Source: Actinomycetota bacterium
GTDB lineage: Bacteria > Actinomycetota > CADDZG01 > JAHWKV01
Assembly: GCA_030447305.1 (NCBI GenBank)
Contig: JAUJPC010000001.1
Span: 595,739-659,738, forward strand
DNA: 64,000 nucleotides
Reading direction: 5' to 3'
Shown: positions 36,695-45,684 of the stretch, in pieces
Layout: each line of letters begins with the position of its first letter
How positions within the stretch are numbered: position 1 is the stretch's first letter
Notes under the pieces: generated by a model
Seen by the model: only the letters and a program-made list of their open reading frames with translations
What the model was told of the DNA's origin: nothing
Database searches by the model: none
Translations under genes and position numbers: made by a program

Positions 36695-36710
36695 CCACGG
36701 GCGGCCGAAG

Positions 36711-37394
36711 TTGGTGGATATCTTGGTGGTGGAGGACGAGCCGTCGCTGGCGGAGTCCATCGAATACAACCTCGAGCGGGAGGGGTACCGGGTCATTCTG
36801 GCGTCCGACGGCGCGGTGGGCCTAAACCACTTTCGCCGCGGCCGGCCGGACCTCATTCTGCTGGACCTGATGATTCCGGAGATCTCCGGCCTGGATCTGT
36901 GCCGGATGATCCGAGCCGAGTCCGAGGTGCCCATCATTGTGCTGACTGCCAAGGATGCGGAGTCCGACAAAGTGCTGGGCCTGGAGCTCGGTGCCGATGA
37001 CTACGTCACCAAGCCGTTCTCCATGCGGGAGCTGATTGCCCGCGTGAGGGCAAACCTGAGAAGGGCGAAGGCGGCGGACGGCGGCGCATCGAGCGGGATC
37101 CTGGCCGCGGGGGCCCTGCTCATCGACCCGGAACGCCACACGGTCAAGATCCGGGGCACGCCGGTCGATCTTACGCCCAAGGAGTTCGCCATACTGCAGC
37201 TCCTTGTCGAGCGGAGGGGCCGCCTGCTCACCCGGGACTTCCTTATCGACGAGGTCTGGGGACCGGAGTTCTCCGGTGTCACCACAACGCTGGACGTTCA
37301 CATCCGGCGCCTCCGGGAGAAGGTGGAGGAAGACCCCAAGAGCCCGGTCCATATCCAGACGGTCCGGGGGCTGGGCTACAAGTTCGTGGATTAA
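36711..37394 (+). CDS. OmpR/PhoB-type response regulator (orphan, next to ppk1)
   Basis: The 227-residue protein has E-D-E, phosphoacceptor D52 (L-I-L-L-D-L-M-I-P-E), V-T-K-P-F-S and a winged helix ending V-R-G-L-G-Y-K-F. Sequence and length are close to the regulator at 31421, suggesting duplication. The start is TTG at 36711 or GTG at 36714. There is no kinase next to it. Its position opposite ppk1 suggests it regulates polyphosphate synthesis. Confidence 0.92.
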   Translation: MVDILVVEDEPSLAESIEYNLEREGYRVILASDGAVGLNHFRRGRPDLILLDLMIPEISGLDLCRMIRAESEVPIIVLTAKDAESDKVLGLELGADDYVTKPFSMRELIARVRANLRRAKAADGGASSGILAAGALLIDPERHTVKIRGTPVDLTPKEFAILQLLVERRGRLLTRDFLIDEVWGPEFSGVTTTLDVHIRRLREKVEEDPKSPVHIQTVRGLGYKFVD

Positions 37395-37436
37395 CCGCTT
37401 GACCTTCCGACGCTGAGACTGGGGGATAATCGCCCA

Positions 37437-37715
37437 ATGGTCAAAAGAGCGATCTCCGGAAAAGGCCGGCGCGGCGCACCACCACTTCCACGGCAAAGAG
37501 GGGCGTTGAGGGTGGTGCAGCTGAGTCTTCTGGGGCTGGCGCTGTTCCTCAGCAACATGGCCTACCGGTCCTGGTTGGCTTACTCGTCGGCCGAGCCGAA
37601 CACCCGCTTGGACGAGGTGGTCGTCGTGGGGGCGGTGGCATTGGTCTGCGCCGCCGGCTGCCTGTGGATGGGCGTGCGCACGGTTCGAGGCCCCCAGCCG
37701 CCAAGCCTCGACTAG
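37437..37715 (+). CDS. Small membrane protein of unknown function
   Basis: The 92-residue protein has a basic proline-rich N-terminus and two hydrophobic helices (about residues 26-44 and 60-80). ATG follows GGGGGAT. It lies 42 bases after the response regulator and may share its transcript. No family is recognised. Confidence 0.65.
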   Translation: MVKRAISGKGRRGAPPLPRQRGALRVVQLSLLGLALFLSNMAYRSWLAYSSAEPNTRLDEVVVVGAVALVCAAGCLWMGVRTVRGPQPPSLD

Positions 37716-37734
37716 CTGCCAGCCGCTTTCCGTC

Positions 37735-38715
37735 GTGCCCCGCTTTCTCACAACGTGCCGGGTTCCCGCGCTACTCGCCGTCCTGTTTCTCCTGCCGGCA
37801 GCATGCGGTGAGGGCGGCACCCGCAGCGAGACCAGTCCGGCGCCCCAACGAACCGTCGCCGGGGGTTGGGAGACACTGAAGCCGGCTCCCAGTGAGCGGA
37901 CCGAGGTGGCTGCGGCCGCGGCCGGAGACAGGATCTACATCATGGGTGGCTTCGCGCCACCGGGGCGAACGGTTTCTGCCGTTGAGGTGTACAACACGAA
38001 GACCGACACCTACTCCCGAGGCCCCGACCTGCCCATCGGCGTCAACCATGCGATGGGTGCTTCTTTCGACGATGTGGTTTACATAATCGGGGGATACCGC
38101 GGGGAGGCGGATCTGACCTACCCGACCGACCGGGCCTTTGCCCTCAGGGGGACCGGTTGGGAGGAGCTCCCGCCGATGCCGGAGGTTCGCGCAGCAGCCG
38201 GCGCGGCCGTGATCGGCGGAAGGATCTACGTTGCCGGCGGCGTGGGACCGAACGGCTTGGCCGACAGTACCCTGGTCTTCGACGTGGCCGGCGGAACCTG
38301 GTCCAAAGCTGCCGGCGTGCCCACGCCCCGCGAGCACCTGGGGGTGGCGACCGACGGCCGGCGGCTCTACGTGGTGGGCGGCAGGCCGCCCAATACCGAT
38401 GTGGCGGAGGTTTTCGACCCGCAGACCGGTCATTGGGAGCGCCTGCCCGACATGCCCACCCCCCGGGGAGGGCTGGCCGCGGCCGGGACGGCCAACGGGC
38501 TGATAGTAGCAGCCGGAGGTGAGGCAGAGGACACCTTCCGGGAGGTCGAGGCTTATTACGTCGCCAGGGGAAGTTGGGTCAGGCTGGACGGCCTGCCCAC
38601 CCCTCGCCACGGACTGGGCGTGGTTGCCGTGGGCAACACGGTCTACGTGTTGGCCGGCGGTCCCAAGCCGGGCTTTGCGTTCTCCGGTGCCAACGAGGCC
38701 CTGGACCTCTCCTGA
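37735..38715 (+). CDS. Kelch-repeat lipoprotein
   Basis: The 326-residue protein has a signal peptide with lipobox L-P-A-A-C (Cys near residue 24) and then about six Kelch repeats, each with a G-G doublet after a hydrophobic strand (I-Y-I-M-G-G, V-Y-I-I-G-G, I-Y-V-A-G-G, L-Y-V-V-G-G, V-Y-V-L-A-G-G). It should fold as a beta-propeller on the cell surface, for protein or glycan binding. It starts with GTG. Its stop is 28 bases from that of the convergent swivel-domain gene. Confidence 0.9.
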   Translation: MPRFLTTCRVPALLAVLFLLPAACGEGGTRSETSPAPQRTVAGGWETLKPAPSERTEVAAAAAGDRIYIMGGFAPPGRTVSAVEVYNTKTDTYSRGPDLPIGVNHAMGASFDDVVYIIGGYRGEADLTYPTDRAFALRGTGWEELPPMPEVRAAAGAAVIGGRIYVAGGVGPNGLADSTLVFDVAGGTWSKAAGVPTPREHLGVATDGRRLYVVGGRPPNTDVAEVFDPQTGHWERLPDMPTPRGGLAAAGTANGLIVAAGGEAEDTFREVEAYYVARGSWVRLDGLPTPRHGLGVVAVGNTVYVLAGGPKPGFAFSGANEALDLS

Positions 38716-38743
38716 CCTGGGACGGGGTGTGCTCGGAACGCTG

Positions 38744-40117
38744 TCAGGCCTGAATGATGGCAACCGTTCCCGCCGCTCGGGTGGCGTCGACCTCCACGAT
38801 CATGCCGTCCCGCAGCACGCTGGTGGCCGTCTCGCTCCCCAGAATGCACGGGACCCGGTTCTCCCGGCAGATGATAGCTGCGTGGCTGAGAAGCCCGCCT
38901 TCATCGGTGACGATGGCTGCGGCCTTCTCAATTGCCACGGCCGGCACGGTTCGGTAAGGGAAAACTGAAGGCTGCCCCTCGTAGTTGGGGGTGCTGAGGT
39001 TGGTGACCAGGATGTCCCCGACCTCCAGCTTGCCTCCCTCGTCGGCATCGAGGATCACCTTCACCCGTCCCGCCGCTCTGCCGAGGGAGACCGACTGTCC
39101 GGTTAGGTCCTCCGGCAATGCAGTGGATGCATCGTTGGAGCGAGCGGATACCTGCCCGCCGGAACCCAGAAGGCTGAAGCCGTTGGTGGCTCGCAGATCC
39201 AGCTCGCCGACTTCCAGCCGAGCTGTTCCGTTCAGGGCCGAGCGGATCTCCGCCGGCGTCGCGTAGGCAAGCTGCCGGTTTGAGCATCCGGCGGCTTTGG
39301 CGACCTTCTCCCAGAACGACCTCGATATCCAACGGGCCTTCACCAAAAGAACTGGCCTGAACGATAAGCCGCCGGCCACGGTGCGACAGGCCTCGATCAG
39401 CCCGGGGACTTTCTCCGGGACGTCCTTCGCCGCCTGGGTCTTCTTCGAAGGTGAAGCCAGGCCCGCTGCAACGGCAAGGGTGCCGGCATCCCACCGCAAC
39501 AGGGCTACCTGAATTCGCTGCATCAGCTCTTTTGGAGATAGCGGGTCCAGGTTGGTTCGCGCGCTTCGGACCCAGCCGTACTCCGCGAGATGGTGGTCGA
39601 TCAACGCAGAGATCGCCGGAAATTCCGCCTGCAGCCCTCGGGCCGCCCGGTTCGATGAAAGGTCGAGCACCAGATCCCTCCCCGCCGGATCTTTCCCGAT
39701 GGCCAGCGCGATCCGGTAAAGGCTTTTGATCTCCGAGGATTCGGGGGATTCGGGATACCCGATGTGCGCCCGGAGCGACTCCGGGTCGTCCGGCAACCGT
39801 AGTTCCCGGGCCAATGCGTGGCAGAGCTCCTGCAGCACGTCCGGCGCGGAGGCAACAAAGTTGGCAGCGCTGATGGCTTTCTCGAGGTACCTCTCAAGTC
39901 CGGCCGTCAACGTTTCGCCGGAACCGTCCGCGGTCAGCGCGATTTCTTTGACGCAGTCCATTAACGCTTCGGCGGCGTCTGTTGCTTCGTCGATAAACGT
40001 GGAAAACGCCGGACTGTCAGCATTCTTTGAGCCCGGCGGGGTCCGGCCGGCGGCGGCAATCAGCGCGGCGTCGAATGCCCGACGAATACCAGGTAGAGAG
40101 CCGGAGTTGTCGGTCAC
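38744..40117 (-). CDS. Phosphohistidine swivel-domain protein (split dikinase, second subunit)
   Basis: The last 110 residues of this 457-residue protein form the PEP-utilising mobile domain with T-D-E-G-G-L-L-S-H-A-A-I, phospho-accepting His at about 412. The first ~340 residues are helical with no recognised family and probably contain the acceptor-substrate site. The C-terminal PEP/pyruvate TIM barrel of true PEP synthase or PPDK is missing. The start overlaps the ATP-grasp gene upstream as GTGA, so the two are subunits of one split enzyme. The layout (ATP-grasp, substrate part, His domain) is that of rifampin phosphotransferase, but the substrate part is about 100 residues shorter. Confidence 0.85.
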   Translation of the reverse strand: MTDNSGSLPGIRRAFDAALIAAAGRTPPGSKNADSPAFSTFIDEATDAAEALMDCVKEIALTADGSGETLTAGLERYLEKAISAANFVASAPDVLQELCHALARELRLPDDPESLRAHIGYPESPESSEIKSLYRIALAIGKDPAGRDLVLDLSSNRAARGLQAEFPAISALIDHHLAEYGWVRSARTNLDPLSPKELMQRIQVALLRWDAGTLAVAAGLASPSKKTQAAKDVPEKVPGLIEACRTVAGGLSFRPVLLVKARWISRSFWEKVAKAAGCSNRQLAYATPAEIRSALNGTARLEVGELDLRATNGFSLLGSGGQVSARSNDASTALPEDLTGQSVSLGRAAGRVKVILDADEGGKLEVGDILVTNLSTPNYEGQPSVFPYRTVPAVAIEKAAAIVTDEGGLLSHAAIICRENRVPCILGSETATSVLRDGMIVEVDATRAAGTVAIIQA

Positions 40118-41061
40118 TCAGGCCTGGCCGTCTGGGGGCGGGCCTGGAGAATCCAGAGCCCCCTGCCGTCGATCGCCCACTCGATGTCCTGCGGTTGTCC
40201 CATGAGCTCCTCAATGTCCAGGCATACTGAAACTATTCCTTCCGCCTCCGAATCGGATAGCACTGCCAGTTTGCGCCGAGCCGGGTCCGTTTCGAGAGTT
40301 TGGCTTCCCTCGCCCGTTTTCGAGACTACGGTCATCCGCCGTTTCGACCCGATCCTAGACTCCACGATCTTGCCGGTTGTTCTGGAAACCGTGATGGAAT
40401 CGGGAGTAACCGTGCCGCCTACGACCGACTCTCCCGTGCCGTAGTTGGCCTCCAGGTAAGCCGAGTCACCTTCCGGCTCCAGCGGATGGCGGGTGAAGAG
40501 CACCCCGGCCTTCTCGGCGAAGATCTGGGACTGGATGAGCACCCCAAACCCGGCACGGGGACGCAGCTCAATGTCTCGTGCCCGGCGGTAGGCGAGTACA
40601 TCCTCGGAGAGGCACGACGACCAAACCGTTCTCAGCGCGCCCAGCAGCTTGGCACCACCCGACACGCCCAACATCGAGCTGTACTGCCCGGCGAACGACG
40701 CTCCGATAGAGTCCTCATCCGCACCGGAGGAACGAACCGCCACCACATCGTTCTCAGCTTCCGCGGTCAGGCTCGCATAGCCCTCGAGGATTAAGCCGGC
40801 GACCTCTTCCGGGATGGGCGCCTGGGCAATTTGCCGGCGCAGACCGGCAAGGGTTTCCGGATGGGGGCGGTCGTCCACGGCGGGCCAGGTGATTCTGTTG
40901 TGCTCAAGATGCCTCTGCAATGCGTCCGACGGAACGACAAAAAATGCCGGTACGGGAACGCGACGGGCTGACAGGCGAGCAAGGGATGCGGCCTTGCCGC
41001 CGACCTGTTCCAGAGGCGCATGCAGTGCCTCGGCCATCGTCAAGAGCGGGATGCTAGCCAA
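40114..41061 (-). CDS. PEP synthase/PPDK-type ATP-grasp domain protein (split dikinase, first subunit)
   Basis: The 315-residue protein corresponds to the ATP-binding domain alone: V-G-G-K-A-A-S-L near the N-terminus, V-R-S-S-G-A-D-E-D and F-A-G-Q-Y in the middle, and W-I-L-Q-A-R-P-Q-T at the end, exactly where fused dikinases continue into the swivel domain. TTG at 41061 overlaps the cofC stop; an ATG at 41037 is an alternative. It should transfer the beta-phosphate of ATP to the histidine of the partner encoded next. Coupling to cofC suggests a role in F420 synthesis, which is my inference. Confidence 0.87.
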   Translation of the reverse strand: MASIPLLTMAEALHAPLEQVGGKAASLARLSARRVPVPAFFVVPSDALQRHLEHNRITWPAVDDRPHPETLAGLRRQIAQAPIPEEVAGLILEGYASLTAEAENDVVAVRSSGADEDSIGASFAGQYSSMLGVSGGAKLLGALRTVWSSCLSEDVLAYRRARDIELRPRAGFGVLIQSQIFAEKAGVLFTRHPLEPEGDSAYLEANYGTGESVVGGTVTPDSITVSRTTGKIVESRIGSKRRMTVVSKTGEGSQTLETDPARRKLAVLSDSEAEGIVSVCLDIEELMGQPQDIEWAIDGRGLWILQARPQTARPE

Positions 41062-41665
41062 GCAGCTCGCGCGCCAGGCGCACGCTCTCCCGAAGGTTGG
41101 CCAGCCCGCCGAGAGTTACCAGGTCGCGGTACCGGTCGATGTCCAAAACCAGCGAGCTCATCTCCACCAGACGGCACGTCAGCCCCGCTTCCAAAGCCCC
41201 CCTCCGGTGCGACTCCGCGCTGAATGGCCCAAAGCACGGTTCCACCGCCTGCGGCGGCCGGCGCAACAGCGCATTGGTGCCTCCGTCGCGGGAGGGCGCC
41301 ACCACCACGTTCTCGGGACTCCCAAAGAGTGCGGTGATGTCGTCGGAAGTCACCATCGGAACGTCGGAGGGCAGGACCAGCAGCGTGGAGGAACCGGCCG
41401 AGACTGCAGCATCGGTTCCGGCGACGACCGCGACGTTAAGCCCCAGGCCGGGGTCGGCGACGAGTGAACACCCGAAGGCCAATCCCACCGCCTCGGCATC
41501 CTGATCGCTGGTGACGATTAGCCGATGCGTCCACTTTTCGGTCGCCCGCAACACGTCGGCGAGCATCGCCAGACCCAGGCGGCGCCGGTCCGGCGGGGCC
41601 AGTCGCTGAGAGAGTCGCAGCTTCGCCTGGTCCAGGCGCTTCACCGGGATGAGGATGGATTCCAA
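41054..41665 (-). CDS. cofC: CofC/FbiD-type phospholactate or PEP guanylyltransferase
   Basis: From a TTG at 41665 with GGAAGG upstream, the 203-residue protein matches CofC: I-P-V-K-R-L-D-Q-A-K-x-R-L-S at the N-terminus, L-V-L-P-S-D-V-P in the middle and D-G-G-T-N-A-L in the nucleotide site. The enzyme activates 2-phospho-L-lactate, or PEP in mycobacteria, with GTP in the first step of F420 side-chain assembly. A longer open frame upstream runs antisense through frhB and is spurious. It heads an operon with the two dikinase subunits. Confidence 0.92.
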   Translation of the reverse strand: MESILIPVKRLDQAKLRLSQRLAPPDRRRLGLAMLADVLRATEKWTHRLIVTSDQDAEAVGLAFGCSLVADPGLGLNVAVVAGTDAAVSAGSSTLLVLPSDVPMVTSDDITALFGSPENVVVAPSRDGGTNALLRRPPQAVEPCFGPFSAESHRRGALEAGLTCRLVEMSSLVLDIDRYRDLVTLGGLANLRESVRLARELLG

Positions 41666-41764
41666 GCCTAATTCCTTCCAGACGGCCCTGGCATCCGGAC
41701 GGCCGGGGAATCTGGTGGAGGGATCGTCCGCGGGCTTCTGCCCGCGCAGCTTATACTCTCCGGC

Positions 41765-43063
41765 ATGGCGGACGTAAACGGGAGCTCGCCGGCGGCTCCG
41801 GGCGAGAAGCGCAAGCACTGGAACGCCGGTCCCGAGCGCAAGCACTGGAAGCATCTCTACCAGGAGATCGTCGCTACCGAGGTCTGCGTGGGTTGCTCGG
41901 CGTGCGTGGTCTCCTGTCCCCACGACGTCATTGAGATGTTGCCGACGCTGCGGCCCGACCAAAAGGACAAAGAGCGGCCGCGTGACTTCTGCGAGCACGG
42001 CGAAGCCAGCTGCTCGCTGTGCGCCATGGCTTGCCTGCGGCTTGAGCCGGCCATCGACAAGATCGAGGACATGATGTTCGGCCGCCGGCGCAAGCACCCC
42101 AGCGAGATCTACGGCCAGCAGCGCGAGATGTGGCTTGGCCGCACCACCAGCGAGGAGATTCGCAAGGTCGGCCAGGATGGCGGGGTGGTCAGCTCGATAA
42201 TCGGTTGGATGCTCGACAACGGCGAGCTCGACGGCGCCTGCGTCGCGATGCCCGACCCCGAGAAGCCCTGGTACGACAAGCCCGCCGTCGTGCGCAACCG
42301 TGAGGACATGCTGAAATCGTCCGGTTCTCGTTACACGTACTGCAACACGCCGCTGGCCTTGAAGGAGGCCGCCGAGATGAAGCTCAAGAAGGTGGGCGTG
42401 GTCGGCGTGTCGTGCGAATCGACTGCCATGCGCGAGATGGCGGCCGAGGGCATCAAGCGCTGGAGCCGGATGACCAAGTTCGTGGCCGGCCTGATGTGCA
42501 ACGAGACCTTCAAGTACGAGGAGTTCATCTTCGACATCGTTCGTGACCGGTACAAAGTGGACGTCGACAAGATCGTGAAGATTAACGTCAAGGGCGACGT
42601 CTACGTCACCTTGACCGACGGTACCGACGTGAGGATTCCGCTGGACGAGTGCAAGGTCGTCTCGAACGACTGGTGTCACCACTGCCCGGACTTCGCGGCC
42701 GAGCATGCCGACATCTCCTTTGGTGGCATCGGCCTGTCCGGCTGGACGATGTGCATCATCCGCAGCGAGTACGGCCAGGACGTGTGGAGCCGGGCGGTCG
42801 AGGCCGGAATCATCGAGACCAAGCCGACCTCCGAGGACCCGGACGGCATGCGGGTTCTGGAGGTGCTCGCAAAGAAGCAGCGCCGCCGCACCGGTCCGCT
42901 GGAGTCCCACGCCGCAGCCCGGTGGCCAGTCAAGCGGGTGCTGGACAAGGCCAAGAAGGAGTTCGTGGAGGAGCAGCTCGCCTCAATCGAAGCCGAGTCC
43001 GGCAACGGCAAAGCCGAGGCCGCAGAGCCGACCCCCGGCATCGAGGCCTCACCTCCCCGCTGA
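41765..43063 (+). CDS. FrhB-family coenzyme F420 hydrogenase/dehydrogenase beta-subunit-like protein
   Basis: The 432-residue flavoprotein has a 4Fe-4S motif at Cys 41, 44, 47 and 51 (C-V-G-C-S-A-C-V-V-S-C-P), a second cysteine set at 76, 83, 86 and 90, and FrhB N- and C-terminal domains with G-V-V-S-S-I-I-G-W-M-L. FrhB-type proteins move electrons between F420, flavin and iron-sulphur partners. No hydrogenase or other partner subunit is encoded nearby. The N-terminus has a short doubled K-H-W-N / K-H-W-K segment. It is divergent from the cofC operon across 99 bases. Confidence 0.9.
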   Translation: MADVNGSSPAAPGEKRKHWNAGPERKHWKHLYQEIVATEVCVGCSACVVSCPHDVIEMLPTLRPDQKDKERPRDFCEHGEASCSLCAMACLRLEPAIDKIEDMMFGRRRKHPSEIYGQQREMWLGRTTSEEIRKVGQDGGVVSSIIGWMLDNGELDGACVAMPDPEKPWYDKPAVVRNREDMLKSSGSRYTYCNTPLALKEAAEMKLKKVGVVGVSCESTAMREMAAEGIKRWSRMTKFVAGLMCNETFKYEEFIFDIVRDRYKVDVDKIVKINVKGDVYVTLTDGTDVRIPLDECKVVSNDWCHHCPDFAAEHADISFGGIGLSGWTMCIIRSEYGQDVWSRAVEAGIIETKPTSEDPDGMRVLEVLAKKQRRRTGPLESHAAARWPVKRVLDKAKKEFVEEQLASIEAESGNGKAEAAEPTPGIEASPPR

Positions 43064-43096
43064 TAAGCCGGCCCCTGCTGGACTCGAAAACCTGAT

Positions 43097-44197
43097 ATGA
43101 AAACCCGAGTCGTCCTGCTCTACGGCGGGCAATCGGCCGAACACGAAGTCTCCTGTGTCTCCGCCCTCCACGTGGCCGCCGCCATGAATCGCTCCCGCTA
43201 CGTGGTCATTCCGGTCGGCATCACGAAGGAGGGCGACTGGGTCCTGCCCGAAGTGTCGATGCAGGTGATCGCCGGCGGAGCGTTGGAGCTTCCGAACGAG
43301 GCCTTCGTCGCCGAAGGCACCCGGCTTGACCTGTTCGGCGGCATGCGGCCCCAGTCCTCGGCCCCGGTAGCCGGCGCATACGGGCTACGGGCCCCAACCC
43401 TGCCATGCGACGTCGTTTTTCCCGTTCTTCACGGCCCGTACGGCGAGGACGGCACCGTGCAGGGGTTTCTGGAGATGGCCGGTGTGCCGTATGTCGGCTC
43501 CGGCGTGCTGGGCTCCGCAGTCGGCATGGACAAGCAGATGATGAAGTTGGCCTTCGCGGCGGCCGGCCTCCCGAACCCCCGGCATGTGGTGTTTCGCCGG
43601 GGCGGATGGGCTCACAGGGAGGCCGCTCTATCCACTGCCGCCCTCCTGGGCTATCCGGCGTTCACGAAGCCGGCGAACCTGGGCTCGTCGGTGGGCATCT
43701 CCCGCTGCACGGACGAGGAGAGTCTGGCTGCCGGCATCGAGCTGGCATTCAAGTACGACAGCAAGGTAATCGTGGAAGAGGGCATCACCGGCAGGGAGAT
43801 CGAGTGCGCGCTCCTGGGCAACGAGGACCCGAAGGCGAGCGTCTGCGGCGAGATCATCCCGGGCCGGAAGTTCTACGACTACGAAGCGAAGTACGTGGAG
43901 CCGTCGTCGAAGACGCTGGTGCCGGCCGATCTGCCGGAGCGGGTCAGCGAAACCATCCGGTCCTATGCGGTCTCTGCTTTCAGGGCGGTCGGCGCAGCCG
44001 GCCTGTCCCGGGTGGACTTCTTCTACGACGAAGCGAACGATCGGGTCCTGATCAATGAGATCAACACGATGCCCGGCTTCACGGAGATCTCGATGTTCCC
44101 GAAGTTATGGGCTGCCTCCGGGGTCGGGTACTCGGAGCTGATAGACCGGCTGATAGAGCTGGCGCTGGAGAGGGCGGCGCAGAAGATGGTCGGCTGA
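43097..44197 (+). CDS. ddl: D-alanine--D-alanine ligase
   Basis: This 366-residue ATP-grasp enzyme joins two D-Ala for peptidoglycan. It has the N-terminal L-Y-G-G-Q-S-A-E-H-E-V-S, the P-A-N-L-G-S-S-V-G-I-S phosphate-binding region, G-R-E-I-E-C-A and the magnesium site D-F-F-Y-D...N-E-I-N-T-M-P-G-F-T. Length and motifs are normal. It follows the frhB-like gene by 33 bases. Confidence 0.96.
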   Translation: MKTRVVLLYGGQSAEHEVSCVSALHVAAAMNRSRYVVIPVGITKEGDWVLPEVSMQVIAGGALELPNEAFVAEGTRLDLFGGMRPQSSAPVAGAYGLRAPTLPCDVVFPVLHGPYGEDGTVQGFLEMAGVPYVGSGVLGSAVGMDKQMMKLAFAAAGLPNPRHVVFRRGGWAHREAALSTAALLGYPAFTKPANLGSSVGISRCTDEESLAAGIELAFKYDSKVIVEEGITGREIECALLGNEDPKASVCGEIIPGRKFYDYEAKYVEPSSKTLVPADLPERVSETIRSYAVSAFRAVGAAGLSRVDFFYDEANDRVLINEINTMPGFTEISMFPKLWAASGVGYSELIDRLIELALERAAQKMVG

Positions 44198-44255
44198 GCG
44201 AGTCGGCGCTGGTGGGCGGGGTAGAAGGTGACCTGACCGCCGAGCAGCATGCTGA

Positions 44256-45623
44256 CTAACTGGTCGCCTCGAGGCCCTCATGGCCGGCAAACAGCGCTTG
44301 GAACGGATCCTTCTCCCAGGGTGCCGGGCGCTCGGAACGCTTCTTCTTTATCTTCTTCGGAGGCGCGGTGCCCCGTATCTGCCGGATCCGCTTCTGGCGC
44401 ACGATGGGGATGCCGCCCGTCGACAGCTCAGGCTGAACCGGTTTTTCACCGAGGTCTTTGGGAGCGACCAAGATCCACCTGCCGCCCACCCGCTCCAGCT
44501 TGTACCCGTGGTGGGTCTTGAGACCGTGGTGGAAGGCGCACATCCGCACGAGGTTGGCCAGGCTCGTCGGGCCCCTCCTTTGGCGAACTCGGTGACGTGG
44601 TCGAACTCCAGGCAGCACATCTTGTCGCACCCCGAGATCACGCAAACCTGGTCCCGCTCAATCAAGGCTGTCCGAAGTCGAGCCGAGATGGTTCGTCCGA
44701 GGTGGGCCACACCCACCTGGTCCTCGGCGTTGCACAGGATTGCCGAGAGAAACGAATCGGTCACCAACTCTTTGGCCTCGGCCACCGAGATCGGCCCGAC
44801 GCCCGGCACTCGCACAGCTCACCGTTGTGAACATGTCCCCGCAGTAGGGCGGCGAGATCCACCCTCAGGTGGACCAGCGACTGCGGCCCGGGACGGTGAT
44901 CGGCGAACCCGCCGCACCGGGACTGCTCGGCCATCTGCACCAGGGCGTCGGCCAGCAGGGCGCCGTCCGAGTCTTTGACCTTGCCGTTGGCGTTGGCCGC
45001 CGCCTGCTTGAGCAACCTGGTCTTGAACGGCTGCAGCGCCGCCAACACCTCCGCTCCCGCCTTGGGCGTCATCTGGCCCTTCATGTGGAACACGCCTTCC
45101 CGGTCTACCCAGGAGGATAAGTTCCGCTGGCGGTGCGCCCGCTCGACTTATCCCGCTCGTCCCTGGCGGCCGCCCAGACCTTGTCGCACTCCCGCTGCAG
45201 CTGCCGAAACGCCTCGTACTCGGCCGCTTCCAGCAGCGCCTGCTCGGCATCGGGGTCCAGCGCCACCGCTGAAGCGACTTCGATCACCTGCGACTCGCTC
45301 AGCTTGCCGGAGCGAAACGCCTGCTCCGTCTCTGGAATATCTTTAAGAATCTCGGCCGTCTCCAGCACATCGGTAGCCCGCTTCACCGTGGAACCCGAAG
45401 CCTTGGCGATCAGGTGGGTCGGCGACCGCTCGAGCGAGTCGTACCAGGCGTCCGATGCTGCCACCTGCCGGGAGGCGAGCGCCTTGCCGGCGGCGCATAG
45501 CTTCTCCGCCCGGCAGAACCGCTCCAGCGCAGCCAGCGACTGGTCGGCTGACAAAGTCTCCGGCTCGAACCCCTCCACGAAGGACTCAAGAAGGCAGATG
45601 ACGGTATCCAGCGAATTAAACAC
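44256..45623 (-). pseudogene. DUF222-HNH endonuclease family gene broken by frameshifts
   Basis: Pieces of one actinobacterial DUF222-HNH protein appear in order in changing frames. A DUF222 N-terminus runs to about 45120, then W-V-D-R-E-G-V-F-H-M-K continues in a second frame to about 44816. The segment V-P-G-V-G-P-I-S-V-A and the HNH part C-L-E-F-D-H-V-T-E-F-A-K-G-G are in a third. The end (T-S-L-A-N-L-V-R-M-C-A-F-H-H-G) follows another shift near 44575 at a G/C run. At least three single-base indels are needed, so the gene is dead unless the sequence is faulty. Intact members are often multicopy and of uncertain function. Confidence 0.85.
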
Positions 45624-45684
45624 GACACCATAGTAGAGACCGGGTATGACAAAAACTGGCTCAAACCGGCCGGGGACCACAGAA

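Noticed and set aside
41666-42910. Minus-strand open frame extending cofC to about 618 residues
   Set aside because: The upstream part is antisense to the frhB-like gene in a high-GC frame. CofC homology starts at the TTG 41665 with a ribosome-binding site.
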